64,000 nt of DNA from Cololabis saira (lineage: Eukaryota > Chordata > Actinopteri > Beloniformes > Belonidae). The DNA lies in NCBI RefSeq assembly GCF_033807715.1, contig NC_084592.1, positions 124,001-188,000 on the forward strand, given 5' to 3'. The notes beneath the pieces were generated by a model, which was given only the letters and a program-made list of their open reading frames with translations, was not told where the DNA came from and did not search any database. How positions within the stretch are numbered: position 1 is the first letter of the stretch; each line of letters begins with the position of its first letter. Shown here piece after piece: positions 32,180-42,375 of this stretch. The position numbers were made by a program, and so were the translations under genes.

Positions 32180-32363
32180 ATTTTTCTACTTATTTCAAGT
32201 GAAAATTTACCGTACTTGAAACAGGTGAAAATGGTCATATAACAAGTTATTTTTCTGGTGATGACTCTTGTTTTAAGTGTAATGAGATTTTTTGACTAAA
32301 AATGAGACATTTTAACTAGAAATAAGACAAATATTCCTGGTAAGATTTTGAGTTTTTGCAGTG
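32180..32363 (+). mobile_element. Hairpin MITE, right half
   Basis: Continues the 28110-28331 element after the GGCAG duplication (32175-32179) and ends with the perfect 23-bp inverted repeat (AGTTTTTGCAGTG at 32351-32363). Rejoined length is about 406 bp. Confidence 0.75.
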
Positions 32364-32511
32364 AGCGAGACTGCATTTGAAAAAGTTCCAATTTCCTTGA
32401 CCACACAGATAAGCTACATAGCAGACTTCTGTGATGAGTATTTGCTGGCCGTTTTGATTGATACTGTAGTTAAGTTCTGTGACTCGTAACCTTGCCATAC
32501 CTTAGCTTCAA
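32364..32511. other. Spacer before minisatellite, no gene
   Basis: Ends CCTTGCCATACCTTAGCTTC just before CTGTCACC (32512-32519), which also precedes the spacer at 27904-27911. It may be the far end of an older element inserted in the minisatellite. Confidence 0.4.
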
Positions 32512-32664
32512 CTGTCACCTCGACACGGAACACACACACACATTCACGCTGTCACCTCAACACGGAACACACACACACACATTCACGCTGTCACCTCGAC
32601 ACGGAACACACACACGCTCATTCACGCTGTCACCTCGACACGGAACACACACACACATTCACAC

Positions 32665-32698
<34 letters not shown>
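32512..32698 (+). repeat. 35-bp minisatellite remnant and (TAAG)8
   Basis: Four units of the same minisatellite with a CCTCGACACGGAACAC variant, followed by eight TAAG units at 32667-32698. Confidence 0.9.
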
Positions 32699-32699
<1 letters not shown>

Positions 32700-32873
32700 G
32701 TAGTGTTCTCATAATAAAAGTAACATATCGCGAGATGAGACACACAAGGTTTTATTAACGAGCTACTGCGTTAGAGAGACAACTACAAATAACCTGTATG
32801 TGTTGAAGGTGTTCATTAAAGTTCAGCAAATGGATATTACTTCGTGTGTGTGATTCCTAACACACCACAACTG
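32699..32873 (+). repeat. Gypsy element B, probable 5' LTR
   Basis: Starts TGTAGTGTTCTCATAATAAA, contains TATCGCGAGATG and CATTAAAG, and ends near TTCCTAACACA just before CAACTGGCGACGAGGATG, a plausible tRNA primer-binding region. The second LTR was not found in the window. Short for an LTR, so the boundary is uncertain. Confidence 0.5.
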
Positions 32874-33176
32874 GCGACGAGGATGTGCCCGACAGCATAA
32901 AAGGACGGAATTAAAGAGCCCTCTCAGCTGTTGAAGGACCCGCAGCAGAAAAGAAAAAAGGAAAAGACCGGAGCTGCACGTGCCGACGCGGCAGTGGTAT
33001 TGCGCAACCGTCGGAGCTACAACTCCGGAGCTTCACTGGAAATCAAAGACACTCTCTCAGGGAAGTGAAATAAGTTTTCTGTGTGATGCAAAAACGTTTG
33101 ATATTCAAAAAGCGTGCATAAACCACAGTTACTGCTTACAGAACCTGTTAGAAGCCTCGTTTAACATCAAAGGAAA

Positions 33177-33348
33177 ATGGCTCATGCTGTCCCTCTTGGT
33201 GGGCTCACGCCCCCGAAACCATTAGACACTGTTGGCGAGCCGGAAACTTTACATCAACGATGGGAAATGTGGAAGAGTGAACTTGAAATATACATCGTAG
33301 CATCAGGAGTTGTAAATGCTGCACAAAAGCGAGCTGTATTATTGCTGA
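33177..33348 (+). pseudogene. Gypsy B gag, first 57 codons
   Basis: Starts MAHAVPLGGLTPPKPLDTVG, then HQRWEMWKSELEIYIVASGV and AQKRAVLLL, the N-terminal pattern of vertebrate gypsy Gag. Gag forms the particle shell. It is cut at 33348 by element A; the frame resumes at 42098. Confidence 0.7.
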
Positions 33349-33825
33349 TGTAACCGGTTTGGGCTCTGCGTTGTGTCCTGATGGATGGATGGATAGGACG
33401 GACACAGGGACTCGGCAATGTTGTTCAGCCAGTTTATTTCGGAAATAAATCTGAAATAAACGTTGAAAAAAACTAGGCTTTAGTGTTTGCTCGGACACTA
33501 GAGCCTCGACGCCAGTGCTCTCTCCGTTGTCAGAAGCAGGAGCCTGCAGCCACACATAGACTACAGTACATGACAAATTCAAACAGAAATTATATAATAC
33601 AAATACATATAACACACTTCACAATAATCACAAGACTAGCTGAACAACATATTTTATATAAAGTTAATAAAAGAATAAATTAAAATACAACAAACGTGGG
33701 AGCAACAGAAACATACCTGAAATAAACGTTGAAAAAAACTAGGCTTTAGTGTTTGCTCGGACACTATAGCCTCGACGCCAGCTGCAATGAGGGAAACACG
33801 GGTCAACAAATGGAGTGGTTTGTGA

Positions 33826-33864
<39 letters not shown>

Positions 33865-34278
33865 AGAGCGTAGAGCAGAGTGGGGGGTCCCCACAATGCC
33901 ATCAAAACAAGCCTCCGACAAATTAACCCAATTAAAAGAAAAGATTAAAAGAATCCCCCAAAACACCAAAACTGCTCACAAAAGAAACATATAACAACAA
34001 AACTTCAGACTACAACAATACTCCCCCATTTGTAACACTTAAAAGACACTTATAAAACAAAATATAAACAGGTGGAAAGTAATCCACTTACTGCTCTCTC
34101 CGTTGTCAGAAGCAGGAGAGCGAAACTGCGCAAAAGCAGGTGGATGACGTCACCGCGGTTGTGAGGACCCCACCAAAATAAGAGAAAATTAACAAAATAA
34201 GACTGAAAATAAAATAATATGGCGTGAGGGATTTTTGATGGAATGCATATATATACACACTATTATATACCTGCTACA
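33349..34278 (-). repeat. Gypsy A 3' LTR
   Basis: Minus strand TGTAGCAGGTATATA...AACCGGTTACA. Contains a (GT)n run (33824-33863), a duplicated segment of about 60 bp (33461-33512 and 33727-33780; core TTTAGTGTTTGCTCGGACAC) and a second duplicated TGCTCTCTCCGTTGTCAGAA (33513 and 34092). The polypurine tract AGGAGGGTTGAA abuts it at 34279-34290. Confidence 0.9.
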
Positions 34279-34671
34279 TTCAACCCTCCTGAATTCCACC
34301 AAAATCCTGAGCGACTGACAGGACATATCATAACAGATAGGGACAACCAACATCACGAAAAAAACTGGCACGGGTACACACAAAGATCTAATCTTCACAT
34401 TCAGCTAAGAGCTGCCCGGTAAACAGGCCCAGAGAAAACAAAAGGTCGGCCAAACCCTAGTCTCTCCTAGAAATGTCTGGTGCCGCGTACACCAAACCAC
34501 CCGGCCTACATGAGTCCCAAACCAAACTGGTGAGTATATTCAGGAAGTACACCATAGCACAACGACAAGAAAAAGAAAAAAAAATGTGAGAAAAGAGGGC
34601 GAACCTCTCTTTAAAACAAAAACAGAAACAAAACAACCCCTCTAGAACAGAGTGGAAGCAAGCTATGAACC
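34279..34671. other. Gypsy A 3' untranslated segment
   Basis: Noncoding stretch between the end of the pol frame and the 3' LTR. No env-like frame is present. Confidence 0.6.
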
Positions 34672-34935
34672 CTAACGAAACGAATAGGCAAACCCCCCCA
34701 TGCTAAGAGGTTCCTGAACCATCGTTTCTATCAACCGGTCGACTTTTCTAACAACCCTCCCAGCACGTATCCTGACCACACCCTGCATGTCTGGTTGCGT
34801 GGGTCCCTGACTGACTCGACCCCGTTCTTCCTCAACTCTGGGTAAGGCGCCAGGAATAACTGTAGGGGCATGGGCTGTGTGAACACTCGACACTGTATCT
34901 GACATATAAACTGCCGGCACTGTAACTGGTCTGAA
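34672..34935 (-). pseudogene. Pol C-terminal tail beyond an in-frame stop
   Basis: The pol frame stays open for 87 more codons after the TGA at 34936, ending at 34672. It holds RAGRVVRKVDRLIETMVQ, a tail motif that I associate with gypsy Pol C termini. So the TGA looks like a single nonsense change, or less likely a readthrough stop. Confidence 0.6.
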
Positions 34936-37900
34936 TCACTGGACACTACTGGCGTCAATCACCGATGCTGCATCTGGGGCAACTGACTGGTCTGGCTCTG
35001 TGTTCCTATCAGACTCATCTGCCTCTGAATCAGACTGGTGACTGACATCTTCTGCTCCACTGAGGACCCATGCGCTCGTCCCATCTCCTGAATCCTCCTC
35101 CTCCAAAGAGTCGACGGTATCTTCCATTTGAGACTCGTCCTCGGAATCATCAAAACCATCCTCGGTATCTGATGGACCCCCTTCAGCAGACGTCACAGGC
35201 AGGAAACTGATATCCAGGAGAAGGTTGCGATGCACCACCCTTGTCTTTCCATCGCTATCCTCCAACTTGTAGATATGAGTCTGTGGATTGCAGCCCACGA
35301 CAGTATAGACTGTCGGCTCCCACTTGTCTGCGAGTTTCTTCTTGCCCCTCTCGCCTTTGTTGGCGAGAAGCACCCTGTCTCCCACATTCAAACAAGTCCC
35401 CTTGACCCTTCGATTGTAACCCCTGGCCTGCTTGTCTTGCTCCTTGATGGCATGTCTTTGGGCAATATCCGCTGCCTCGCGAAGGTGGGACATAAGTGTT
35501 GTCACATAGCTGCCGTAGTCAACAACCACAGGGTCGTGCAGGACCTGTTTGAACATAACATCGATGGGAAGCCTTGGAACCCGACCAAACATCAGGTGGA
35601 AGGGTGCATACCCAGTTGTCTCATGCACCGTGGCATTGTATGCAAACGTCAGGGTCTGAATCTGCTGGGGCCACTTGGCTTTCTCCCTCAGTGGCAGAGA
35701 ACGGAGCATACTTCCCAGAGTCCTGTTAAATCTTTCAGTTCCTCCGTTCCCCATGGGGTGATACACTGTAGTGTGTGACTTGGAGACTCCCGACAGTTTG
35801 AGCAGTTCTGCAACCAGATCACTCTCAAAATTGGTTTCCTGGTCTGTGTGAATTCGTCCTGGAAATCCATACACACAGAAGACGTTATCCCATAACTTCT
35901 TAGCAACCTGCTTCGCCTGTTGGTTGGTGCAGGGAAAGGCGTGGGCCAACTTAGTAAAATGATCTGTCAGGACGAGAACATCCACTGAACGTTGCTTGTT
36001 ATCCTCCGCACTCCAGAAATCCAAGCACACTAGTTCCATGGGAGCGGAAGTCCTGATACTCTCAAGCGGAGCTCTGGCGGAAGGTTCTGGTGTCTTGGCC
36101 AGGATGCACCTCTGACAGCACTTCACGTATTCTTTGATCTGATGCTCCATTCCGGGCCAAAAGAAGCGCTGTCTTGCTAGGTGAATTGTTCTTGCCTGCC
36201 CCTGATGTCCGGCAAAGTCATGCACACCACTCAAGGCCTTTCCAATCAGATTCTGGGGCAAGACGAACTGGTGTCTCTTGTGTTTACTCAAGGGGTCCTT
36301 AACAGTCCGGTAAAGCACCCCATCGACAACTTTGAGTCTCTCCCACTGTTTGATAAGCGCCAGGGCACCTCTGTCCAAACAGTCTTTCTCTCGCCTTGAG
36401 GGTCTCCTCTGTCGATCTAGAAAAGGCATGACTTTGGATATGCTAGGGTCAAGCTCTTGGCTTTGTCGGAGCTCTTCCAGCGAGAAAGCAGGAAGCAGAT
36501 CTTGCCCACATGGAACCAGGTGTTGCACGGACTGAATTAGTTCTGTCGCCCTGGACTCCACAGCTGCGTCCCAATGACTATGAGAACCAATTATAGCTTT
36601 CACAATGTCTTTACACAGGGGCTGGAGACAACGGGACTGAGCTGCAGCGCCCCGTTTTGCCTTCTTAGTTTGTTGACACTGGACTTTCAGACGGAAGACA
36701 TCCTGAACTCCATTCACTCCAACTTCATCAGACTCCGCAAGCAGATTGTTGTAGGACTCCGAGACAAGTCTATGCCCAACTGGCTTGGCAAACGGATCAC
36801 GACTGAGGGCGTCAGCCACCACGTTCTTGGTTCCGGCAATGTGCTTCAGACTGAATGTATAAGGAGCAAGCTTTGCGACCCATCGTTGCTCACAGGCGTC
36901 GAGTTTGGGCTTGGTCATTATGTATGTGAGTGGATTGTTGTCCGTCCACACTGTGAAGGAATTGCCCTTCAGCCAATGGCTGAATTTGTCACAGACACTC
37001 CACTTCAGCGCCAAGAACTCAAGTCGATGAGCTGGATAATTTTTCTGAGAGCTGCTCAGTGTCTTGCTTGCGAATGCTATGGGTCGTGCTTTGCTTTCAC
37101 CAGCTGGTATTTGCGACAACACTGCTCCGAGTCCGTCCAAGGAAGCATCGGTAGACAGAATCAGGGGACGTGAGAAGTCGGGATGTGCAAGGACCACACA
37201 GTTCAGCAGATTGTCTTTAAGACTGACAAAGGCGATGTCACACTCCGGAGTCCAGTCATCAGGTTTGAGTTTCCTGAACGTCCCTGCCTTCACATTGACT
37301 TTCTTCTTTCCTCTTCTCTTTTGACCAGCAGTCAGAGCAAAGAGAGGCTTGGCGATGGAAGAGCAATTAGGGACGAAATGTTGGTAGAAGAACACCATGC
37401 CTAAATAGGACTTGATCCTCCGCACTGAGGGTGTACACCCATCATCTTCCATTAGATCAGACTTAGACATCTTGGATATTACTTCCACCTTTGCAGGATC
37501 CACAGCCACACCACTGCCATCTATGATGTGACCCAGGAACTTGACAGACGATCGCATCAGGTGACACTTCTTGGGACTCAATTTTAGGTTGTGGTCTCGC
37601 AAACGTTGGAAGACGACCTCTAACCTCTGCAGGGCTTCGTCTTCAGTTGACGCAAAAACAAGCAAATCGTCCAAATAACATAGCAGACTGCTGAAGTTCA
37701 GATCCCCGAATATACTCAGCATCATGCGCATAAAGGAGGCTGGACTATTGCATAGCCCCTGCGGCATCCTATTATACTCATGCAGACCCAGCGGTGTGGT
37801 AAAGGCTGTGTATTTTTTGTCCTCTTCGGCCATGGGGATGTTGTAAAAGCCGGACGTCAAGTCCATCGTGCTGAAGTAGGCGTTTCCTCCCAAGGCGGCC

Positions 37901-39399
37901 AAGCAGTCCGACTGGTGTGGAAGGGGATGGGCGTCCTTGAGTGTCCTTGCATTCAACCACCGGAAATCGGTGCAGATCCTCAGGTTTCCATCCTTTTTCC
38001 ATACCATCACCAGCGGTGAGGCATACTCACTCACAGACTTCCGGATTATCCCTTGCTCCTCCATGTCCGTCAAGACTTGACGTAGTTTCTGGTAGTGAGC
38101 AGGGGGTACTCTTCGGTAAGGAAGGCGGAACGGGCGTTCGTCAGTCAATCGAATGTGGTGGACGAAGCCTTTTGCCTCACCGCAGTCCATCTCATGCTTG
38201 GAGAACACATCATTGTAGCGCTCAAGCAGCTGGACTAACTTCTCCTTCCCTGTTTGAGTTGTGAGACAGTGTTGTATGTCAAGGTTGTCGAGGCCAATAT
38301 CCCGCAGCCTCTGCTCGAGATCAGAAGGACTGGTTGATGTTCGACGCTTGGCTGGAACGGTCTTGTCAACCTGACTAGAGCCTTGGAGCAGCTCAAAATC
38401 CTCCACAGCCAGGCAGGGGGACACATCCGCCAGCTTACAGTTCCTCTTCAGCGTAACTGGTCTATCAGACAGATTGGTGACCTTCATGGGGATCCATCTA
38501 TCACCCCACAGAGGTGTCACGATACGACCAACCATGATGTTACGTGGCATGGACTTGGATGAGGTCGGTTCCACCATCACAGTGCTTCCTGGTGACATCG
38601 GAGTATTGTTGGGCAGCTTACCCCAAACAAGGTGTTCTTGCATCGCTAGAAGAGTGACTGACTGTTTGAGCTTGACCGTGCCAATTTTGTCCGGTAGCTC
38701 CTCACCCCTCCAACGGGATGTATTAGCCATGACGTCTAAGAACTGTTCACACTCTGGGGACGAAGAAAGGCTGCAGACGGAGATGAGGCGCCAGTAATCG
38801 TCACTGTTCTTCAACTTGTGCATGAGAAACTTGATGACGTTTGTGCCGATAATAAGATCATCTCGCTGGCCTGGCACCACAAGAACTGGAACGATGCAGC
38901 TCTCTCCATACACCTTCAGTTCAACCTCGTACATACACTTTGGTTTAGTGAGTTTTCCTCCACAGCCTACTAAGACCACTTCCTGAGTCATAGGTCTTTG
39001 TTCTGACAATACTTTCTCCATCAGCATTCTTTCCTCTGCTTCTTCACTGAGAGTACAGGCCATGGAACCTGAGTCAAGCATCCCTCGCATCTGGAATGTA
39101 TTATTTACATTGACTGGAGCATAGAATAGCTCGTCGTATGGCTCAATTCTTTGTGTCTTCTGTGCTATCACTTTCACACCGGCCGGTGCTGCACTGCACA
39201 CTTTCACATAACACTGTTCAATTTCACTGTCACTTCTGAGGGTTTGTTTGTCCTCACCCACACTTCCCCTCTTCCAATGCGGGCCAGTTAGTTTAAAGGC
39301 TTCTGGTCTCGAGGTGGCTGTGCGGCTTGGTCCTCCCTCCCAGTGGTGTAACTCAAACAGTCTCTCTTGATATGGCCTGACTTGAAACAAGACAAACAT
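34936..39399 (-). CDS. Gypsy A Pol polyprotein
   Basis: 1487 codons counted from the Met at 39399, though translation probably enters at the slip site 39297. Domains: protease with DSG at residues 109-111; reverse transcriptase with GIIRKSVSEYASPLVMVWKK, YFSTMDLTSGFYNIPM and catalytic YLDD at 575-578; RNase H (LILSTDASLDGLGAVLSQ, and VWTDNNPLTYIMTKPKLDAC); integrase with HHCC zinc finger (HDFAGHQGQARTIH...CCQRCILAK) and DDE core (LDFWS, HTDQETNFESD, GTERFNRTLG); a GPY/F-like end (GDRVLLANKGERGKKK...DKWEPTVYTV). An acidic tail then meets TGA at 34936. No other stop or frameshift. Makes and integrates element cDNA. Confidence 0.93.
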   Translation of the reverse strand: MFVLFQVRPYQERLFELHHWEGGPSRTATSRPEAFKLTGPHWKRGSVGEDKQTLRSDSEIEQCYVKVCSAAPAGVKVIAQKTQRIEPYDELFYAPVNVNNTFQMRGMLDSGSMACTLSEEAEERMLMEKVLSEQRPMTQEVVLVGCGGKLTKPKCMYEVELKVYGESCIVPVLVVPGQRDDLIIGTNVIKFLMHKLKNSDDYWRLISVCSLSSSPECEQFLDVMANTSRWRGEELPDKIGTVKLKQSVTLLAMQEHLVWGKLPNNTPMSPGSTVMVEPTSSKSMPRNIMVGRIVTPLWGDRWIPMKVTNLSDRPVTLKRNCKLADVSPCLAVEDFELLQGSSQVDKTVPAKRRTSTSPSDLEQRLRDIGLDNLDIQHCLTTQTGKEKLVQLLERYNDVFSKHEMDCGEAKGFVHHIRLTDERPFRLPYRRVPPAHYQKLRQVLTDMEEQGIIRKSVSEYASPLVMVWKKDGNLRICTDFRWLNARTLKDAHPLPHQSDCLAALGGNAYFSTMDLTSGFYNIPMAEEDKKYTAFTTPLGLHEYNRMPQGLCNSPASFMRMMLSIFGDLNFSSLLCYLDDLLVFASTEDEALQRLEVVFQRLRDHNLKLSPKKCHLMRSSVKFLGHIIDGSGVAVDPAKVEVISKMSKSDLMEDDGCTPSVRRIKSYLGMVFFYQHFVPNCSSIAKPLFALTAGQKRRGKKKVNVKAGTFRKLKPDDWTPECDIAFVSLKDNLLNCVVLAHPDFSRPLILSTDASLDGLGAVLSQIPAGESKARPIAFASKTLSSSQKNYPAHRLEFLALKWSVCDKFSHWLKGNSFTVWTDNNPLTYIMTKPKLDACEQRWVAKLAPYTFSLKHIAGTKNVVADALSRDPFAKPVGHRLVSESYNNLLAESDEVGVNGVQDVFRLKVQCQQTKKAKRGAAAQSRCLQPLCKDIVKAIIGSHSHWDAAVESRATELIQSVQHLVPCGQDLLPAFSLEELRQSQELDPSISKVMPFLDRQRRPSRREKDCLDRGALALIKQWERLKVVDGVLYRTVKDPLSKHKRHQFVLPQNLIGKALSGVHDFAGHQGQARTIHLARQRFFWPGMEHQIKEYVKCCQRCILAKTPEPSARAPLESIRTSAPMELVCLDFWSAEDNKQRSVDVLVLTDHFTKLAHAFPCTNQQAKQVAKKLWDNVFCVYGFPGRIHTDQETNFESDLVAELLKLSGVSKSHTTVYHPMGNGGTERFNRTLGSMLRSLPLREKAKWPQQIQTLTFAYNATVHETTGYAPFHLMFGRVPRLPIDVMFKQVLHDPVVVDYGSYVTTLMSHLREAADIAQRHAIKEQDKQARGYNRRVKGTCLNVGDRVLLANKGERGKKKLADKWEPTVYTVVGCNPQTHIYKLEDSDGKTRVVHRNLLLDISFLPVTSAEGGPSDTEDGFDDSEDESQMEDTVDSLEEEDSGDGTSAWVLSGAEDVSHQSDSEADESDRNTEPDQSVAPDAASVIDASSVQ

Positions 39400-40856
39400 A
39401 GGCGGTCCCGCATGCAGTGTGCCAGAGTCGAGTGTTCCACAGACTTGCAGACTCTGCAGTGTCTCCTCTGTGACTGGTCAGACTGGTGCTGTCTATAGAT
39501 CGGCTGGTTACCTTGAGCCATTGCCTGGCTGTTCTGAATGAGTGTGCGATCAAGGAGGCCAATCAGAGTCCTGAGACAATTATCATCGAACTGAGGAGCA
39601 GATGTGACACTCGCTTCAGCCTGGACAGGTGGCATCACAGGCTGGCTGGGCATAGATGTCTCCTCAGACACGGGTGCTTGAGCATGAGCGGTGACAGGCC
39701 TCACTGGGCCAGGACGGTGTGGTCTGGTGGTCAGTCGTTCTCCCGTCTCGATCTGATAATGGTCAACGTGCTCCTGTATTTCACCAGCAGTCCATTTCTC
39801 TGGCGCTTTGAACCGCAGCACTGCAGCAAGGGAAGGATCAGGACAATACTTGACAAACATCATAGACACCTCTCGACAGGGATCATCAATATGTCGCCCT
39901 TGTCTGCTCAGACCTTCCTCAGCTGCATCAACAGCCTTGTTAAGGCGGATCCAGTACTCAACTGGGTTCTCTCCTACCACAGGCACGGTGCTATAGAAGT
40001 CCGCAAGAGGCATACTGGACCATGACACACCACTGAAATGCTGTTTCAGTATGTCAATGATAACTTTCGGGTTCTCATTAGGTTTCAGTGAAGGATTGCT
40101 ACGGAGTTTTATTTTTACGATGTCTTTGGCTTTGCCCATCAATCTAGACAACATTTCCTGATGATGCTCTCCTAGCTGTATGCTCCTCTTCCTCAAGTAG
40201 GTGTCCATGAGCTCCTCCCACTCATGCACTGTAAGCTTGTCAGACCCATCTCCTCTGTATACTGGAGGCTCTCTCACATCAGACTGCATGACTAACTTCA
40301 CACCAGTCAGATTAAGCGTGGAATCAACAAGTGACTGGCCTGTACCTGGGTTCTGAACCCGTACCTGACTGTCTTCACTTGTCTGACTCTTCCCCTTTAA
40401 CTGAGCTGATATAGAATGTCCTACTTCTAGGGCGATCTGTGTGATGAGACTACTCAAAGCTGGGCTACTCACGTCTGGGATGGCTGACAGTGACTCAGTG
40501 GGCATGTTTGTAATGAGTGGACGGCTAGGTAGATGAGTGGAAGTGAACACTGGGGAACCTACATTGTCTGGAACACTAACTGGATGGGTGGATCTGGGTG
40601 CTGGTGACCTCACCTCTGGTCTTAGATCTGGGGAATTAAACAGCTGCGCCCCTCTTCCAAGACCAGTAACTGGAGAGTTAAATAGCTGTGACCCCCTCCC
40701 TAAAGAGTTAAACAGCTGAACGCCCCTCCCCAAACCAGAAATCGGAGTGTTAAATAGTTGGGCCCCCCTCCCAGAACCAGAACCAATAGTATGAGCCGAT
40801 TCCCTATTTACAGCATTGTAATCCATTTTCTTGTTTTCTCCCATATAACTCATCAA
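39288..40856 (-). CDS. Gypsy A Gag polyprotein
   Basis: 522 residues from Met at 40856. Structural protein of the retrotransposon particle. Seen: an N-terminal region with four repeats of the type LGRGAQLFNSP (residues about 27-75), a Ser/Pro-rich stretch, a capsid-like middle (VHEWEELMDTYLRKRSIQLG, ILKQHFSGVSW, VGENPVEYWIRLNKAVDAAE), and two zinc knuckles near the C terminus, CRVCKSVEHSTLAHC and CLSCFKSGHIKRDC (the latter CX2CX4HX4C). No internal stop. Ends in PLN-stop directly after a T TTA AAC heptamer, so pol is expected by -1 frameshift. Confidence 0.9.
   Translation of the reverse strand: MMSYMGENKKMDYNAVNRESAHTIGSGSGRGAQLFNTPISGLGRGVQLFNSLGRGSQLFNSPVTGLGRGAQLFNSPDLRPEVRSPAPRSTHPVSVPDNVGSPVFTSTHLPSRPLITNMPTESLSAIPDVSSPALSSLITQIALEVGHSISAQLKGKSQTSEDSQVRVQNPGTGQSLVDSTLNLTGVKLVMQSDVREPPVYRGDGSDKLTVHEWEELMDTYLRKRSIQLGEHHQEMLSRLMGKAKDIVKIKLRSNPSLKPNENPKVIIDILKQHFSGVSWSSMPLADFYSTVPVVGENPVEYWIRLNKAVDAAEEGLSRQGRHIDDPCREVSMMFVKYCPDPSLAAVLRFKAPEKWTAGEIQEHVDHYQIETGERLTTRPHRPGPVRPVTAHAQAPVSEETSMPSQPVMPPVQAEASVTSAPQFDDNCLRTLIGLLDRTLIQNSQAMAQGNQPIYRQHQSDQSQRRHCRVCKSVEHSTLAHCMRDRLCLSCFKSGHIKRDCLSYTTGREDQAAQPPRDQKPLN
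39291..39297 (-). promoter_or_regulatory. -1 frameshift slippery site (gypsy A)
   Basis: Minus strand T TTA AAC in gag phase, followed by gag stop TAA (39288-39290). Pol is in the -1 frame. A possible downstream stem pairs CCCGCA with TGTGGG. Confidence 0.8.
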
Positions 40857-41164
40857 TGCAAAAAAAAAAAGAAAAAAAATATATGTATATACTGATTTTT
40901 CACAATAACAAAGAAAGTAATTTTCAGTTGTCTTTTTCTTTCACTTGAGACTTTACATTTCTTTTTTTTTTCTAATTATACTTTTCCGTTTCCAGAAAAA
41001 AAAATAGGATCATACAATAACCAAATCCCTCCCAAATGCCCTTGTCACTGTGACAAAGTTACTTCAATGTAACCTTCTTAAAAGAACTTTAACGTTGTCG
41101 TCGGCTGACCCCTGGCGACCAAGCTGGCGTTGATCTTGATGCATCCGGGTCGTCACAGCACCAA

Positions 41165-41642
41165 TGTAACCGGTTTGGGCTCTGCGTTGTGTCCTGATGG
41201 ATGGATGGATAGGACGGACACAGGGACTCGGCAATGTTGTTCAGCCAGTTTATTTCGGAAATAAATCTGAAATAAACGTTGAAAAAAAACTAGGCTTTAG
41301 TGTTTGCTCGGACACTAGAGCCTCGACGCCAGTGCTCTCTCCGTTATCAGAAGCAGGAGCCTGCAGCCACACATAGACTACAGTACATGACAAATTCAAA
41401 CAGAAATTATATAATACAAATACATATAACACACTTCACAATAATCACAAGACTAGCTGAACAACATATTTTATATAAAGTTAATAAAAGAATAAATTAA
41501 AATACAACAAACGGGGGAGCAACAGAAACATACCTGAAATAAACGTTGAAAAAAACTAGGCTTTAGTGTTTGCTCGGACACTAGAGCCTCGACGCCAGCT
41601 GCAATGAGGGAAACACGGGTCAACAAATGGAGTGGTTTGTGA

Positions 41643-41679
<37 letters not shown>

Positions 41680-42093
41680 AGAGCGTAGAGCAGAGTGGGG
41701 GGTCCCCACAATGCCATCAAAACAAGCCTCCGACAAATTAACCCAATTAAAAGAAAAGATTAAAAGAATCCCCCAAAACACCAAAACTGCTCACAAAAGA
41801 AACATATAACAACAAAACTTCAGACTACAACAATACTCCCCCATTTGTAACACTTAAAAGACACTTATAAAACAAAATATAAACAGGTGGAAAGTAATCC
41901 ACTTACTGCTCTCTCCGTTGTCAGAAGCAGGAGAGCGAAACCGCGCGAAAGCAGGTGGATGACGTCACCGCGGTTGTGAGGACCCCACCAAAATAAGAGA
42001 AAATTAACAAAATAAGACTGAAAATAAAATAATATGGCGTGAGGGATTTTTGATGGAATGCATATATATACACACTATTATATACCTGCTACA
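41165..42093 (-). repeat. Gypsy A 5' LTR
   Basis: Same internal duplications as the other LTR. The primer-binding site follows on the minus strand as TTGGTGCTGTGACGACC (41148-41164). I could not name the tRNA from memory with confidence. Confidence 0.9.
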
Positions 42094-42097
42094 CTGA

Positions 42098-42375
42098 CAG
42101 GGGGAGAGGGACTGCGTGAGATATGGAAAAATGTCACTGATGAGCAGAAAGCCCACCAACCCGCTAATGCACAGCAACCTGCACAAGATGTATATCAAGT
42201 AGCCATCCAACTCTTTGACAACACCTTTGCATTAAGGGAGAACATACCAAAAGCCCGTACAAAGTTCTGGGAAACAGAGCCCAATCCTGGTGAGACAATA
42301 AATAATTTTATCACTCGCCTCAAAGTACTGGTGAAAACATGCAACTTCAGACTTGTTGTCCAATCTGATGTATTT
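42098..42375 (+). pseudogene. Gypsy B gag, continuation
   Basis: Resumes the frame of 33177-33348 after the CTGA duplication: GGEGLREIWKNVTDEQK, DVYQVAIQLFDNTFALRENI, KFWETEPNPGETINNFITRL, KVLVKTCNF, the capsid region of gypsy Gag. It ends abruptly where L1 sequence begins; no B pol is present. Confidence 0.75.

Larger units (their letters stand above)
33349..42093 (-). mobile_element. Ty3/gypsy element A, near intact
   Basis: 8745 bp with two LTRs (930 and 929 bp, differing at roughly ten sites by eye), 4-bp target duplication CTGA (33345-33348 and 42094-42097), and gag and pol on the minus strand. Low LTR divergence implies recent insertion. It lies in the gag gene of element B. Domain order protease-RT-RNase H-integrase places it in Ty3/gypsy (Metaviridae-type). 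Confidence 0.95.

Noticed and set aside
34279..34671. Possible env-like gene in element A
   Set aside because: No frame of useful length, signal peptide or membrane segment between pol and the LTR.
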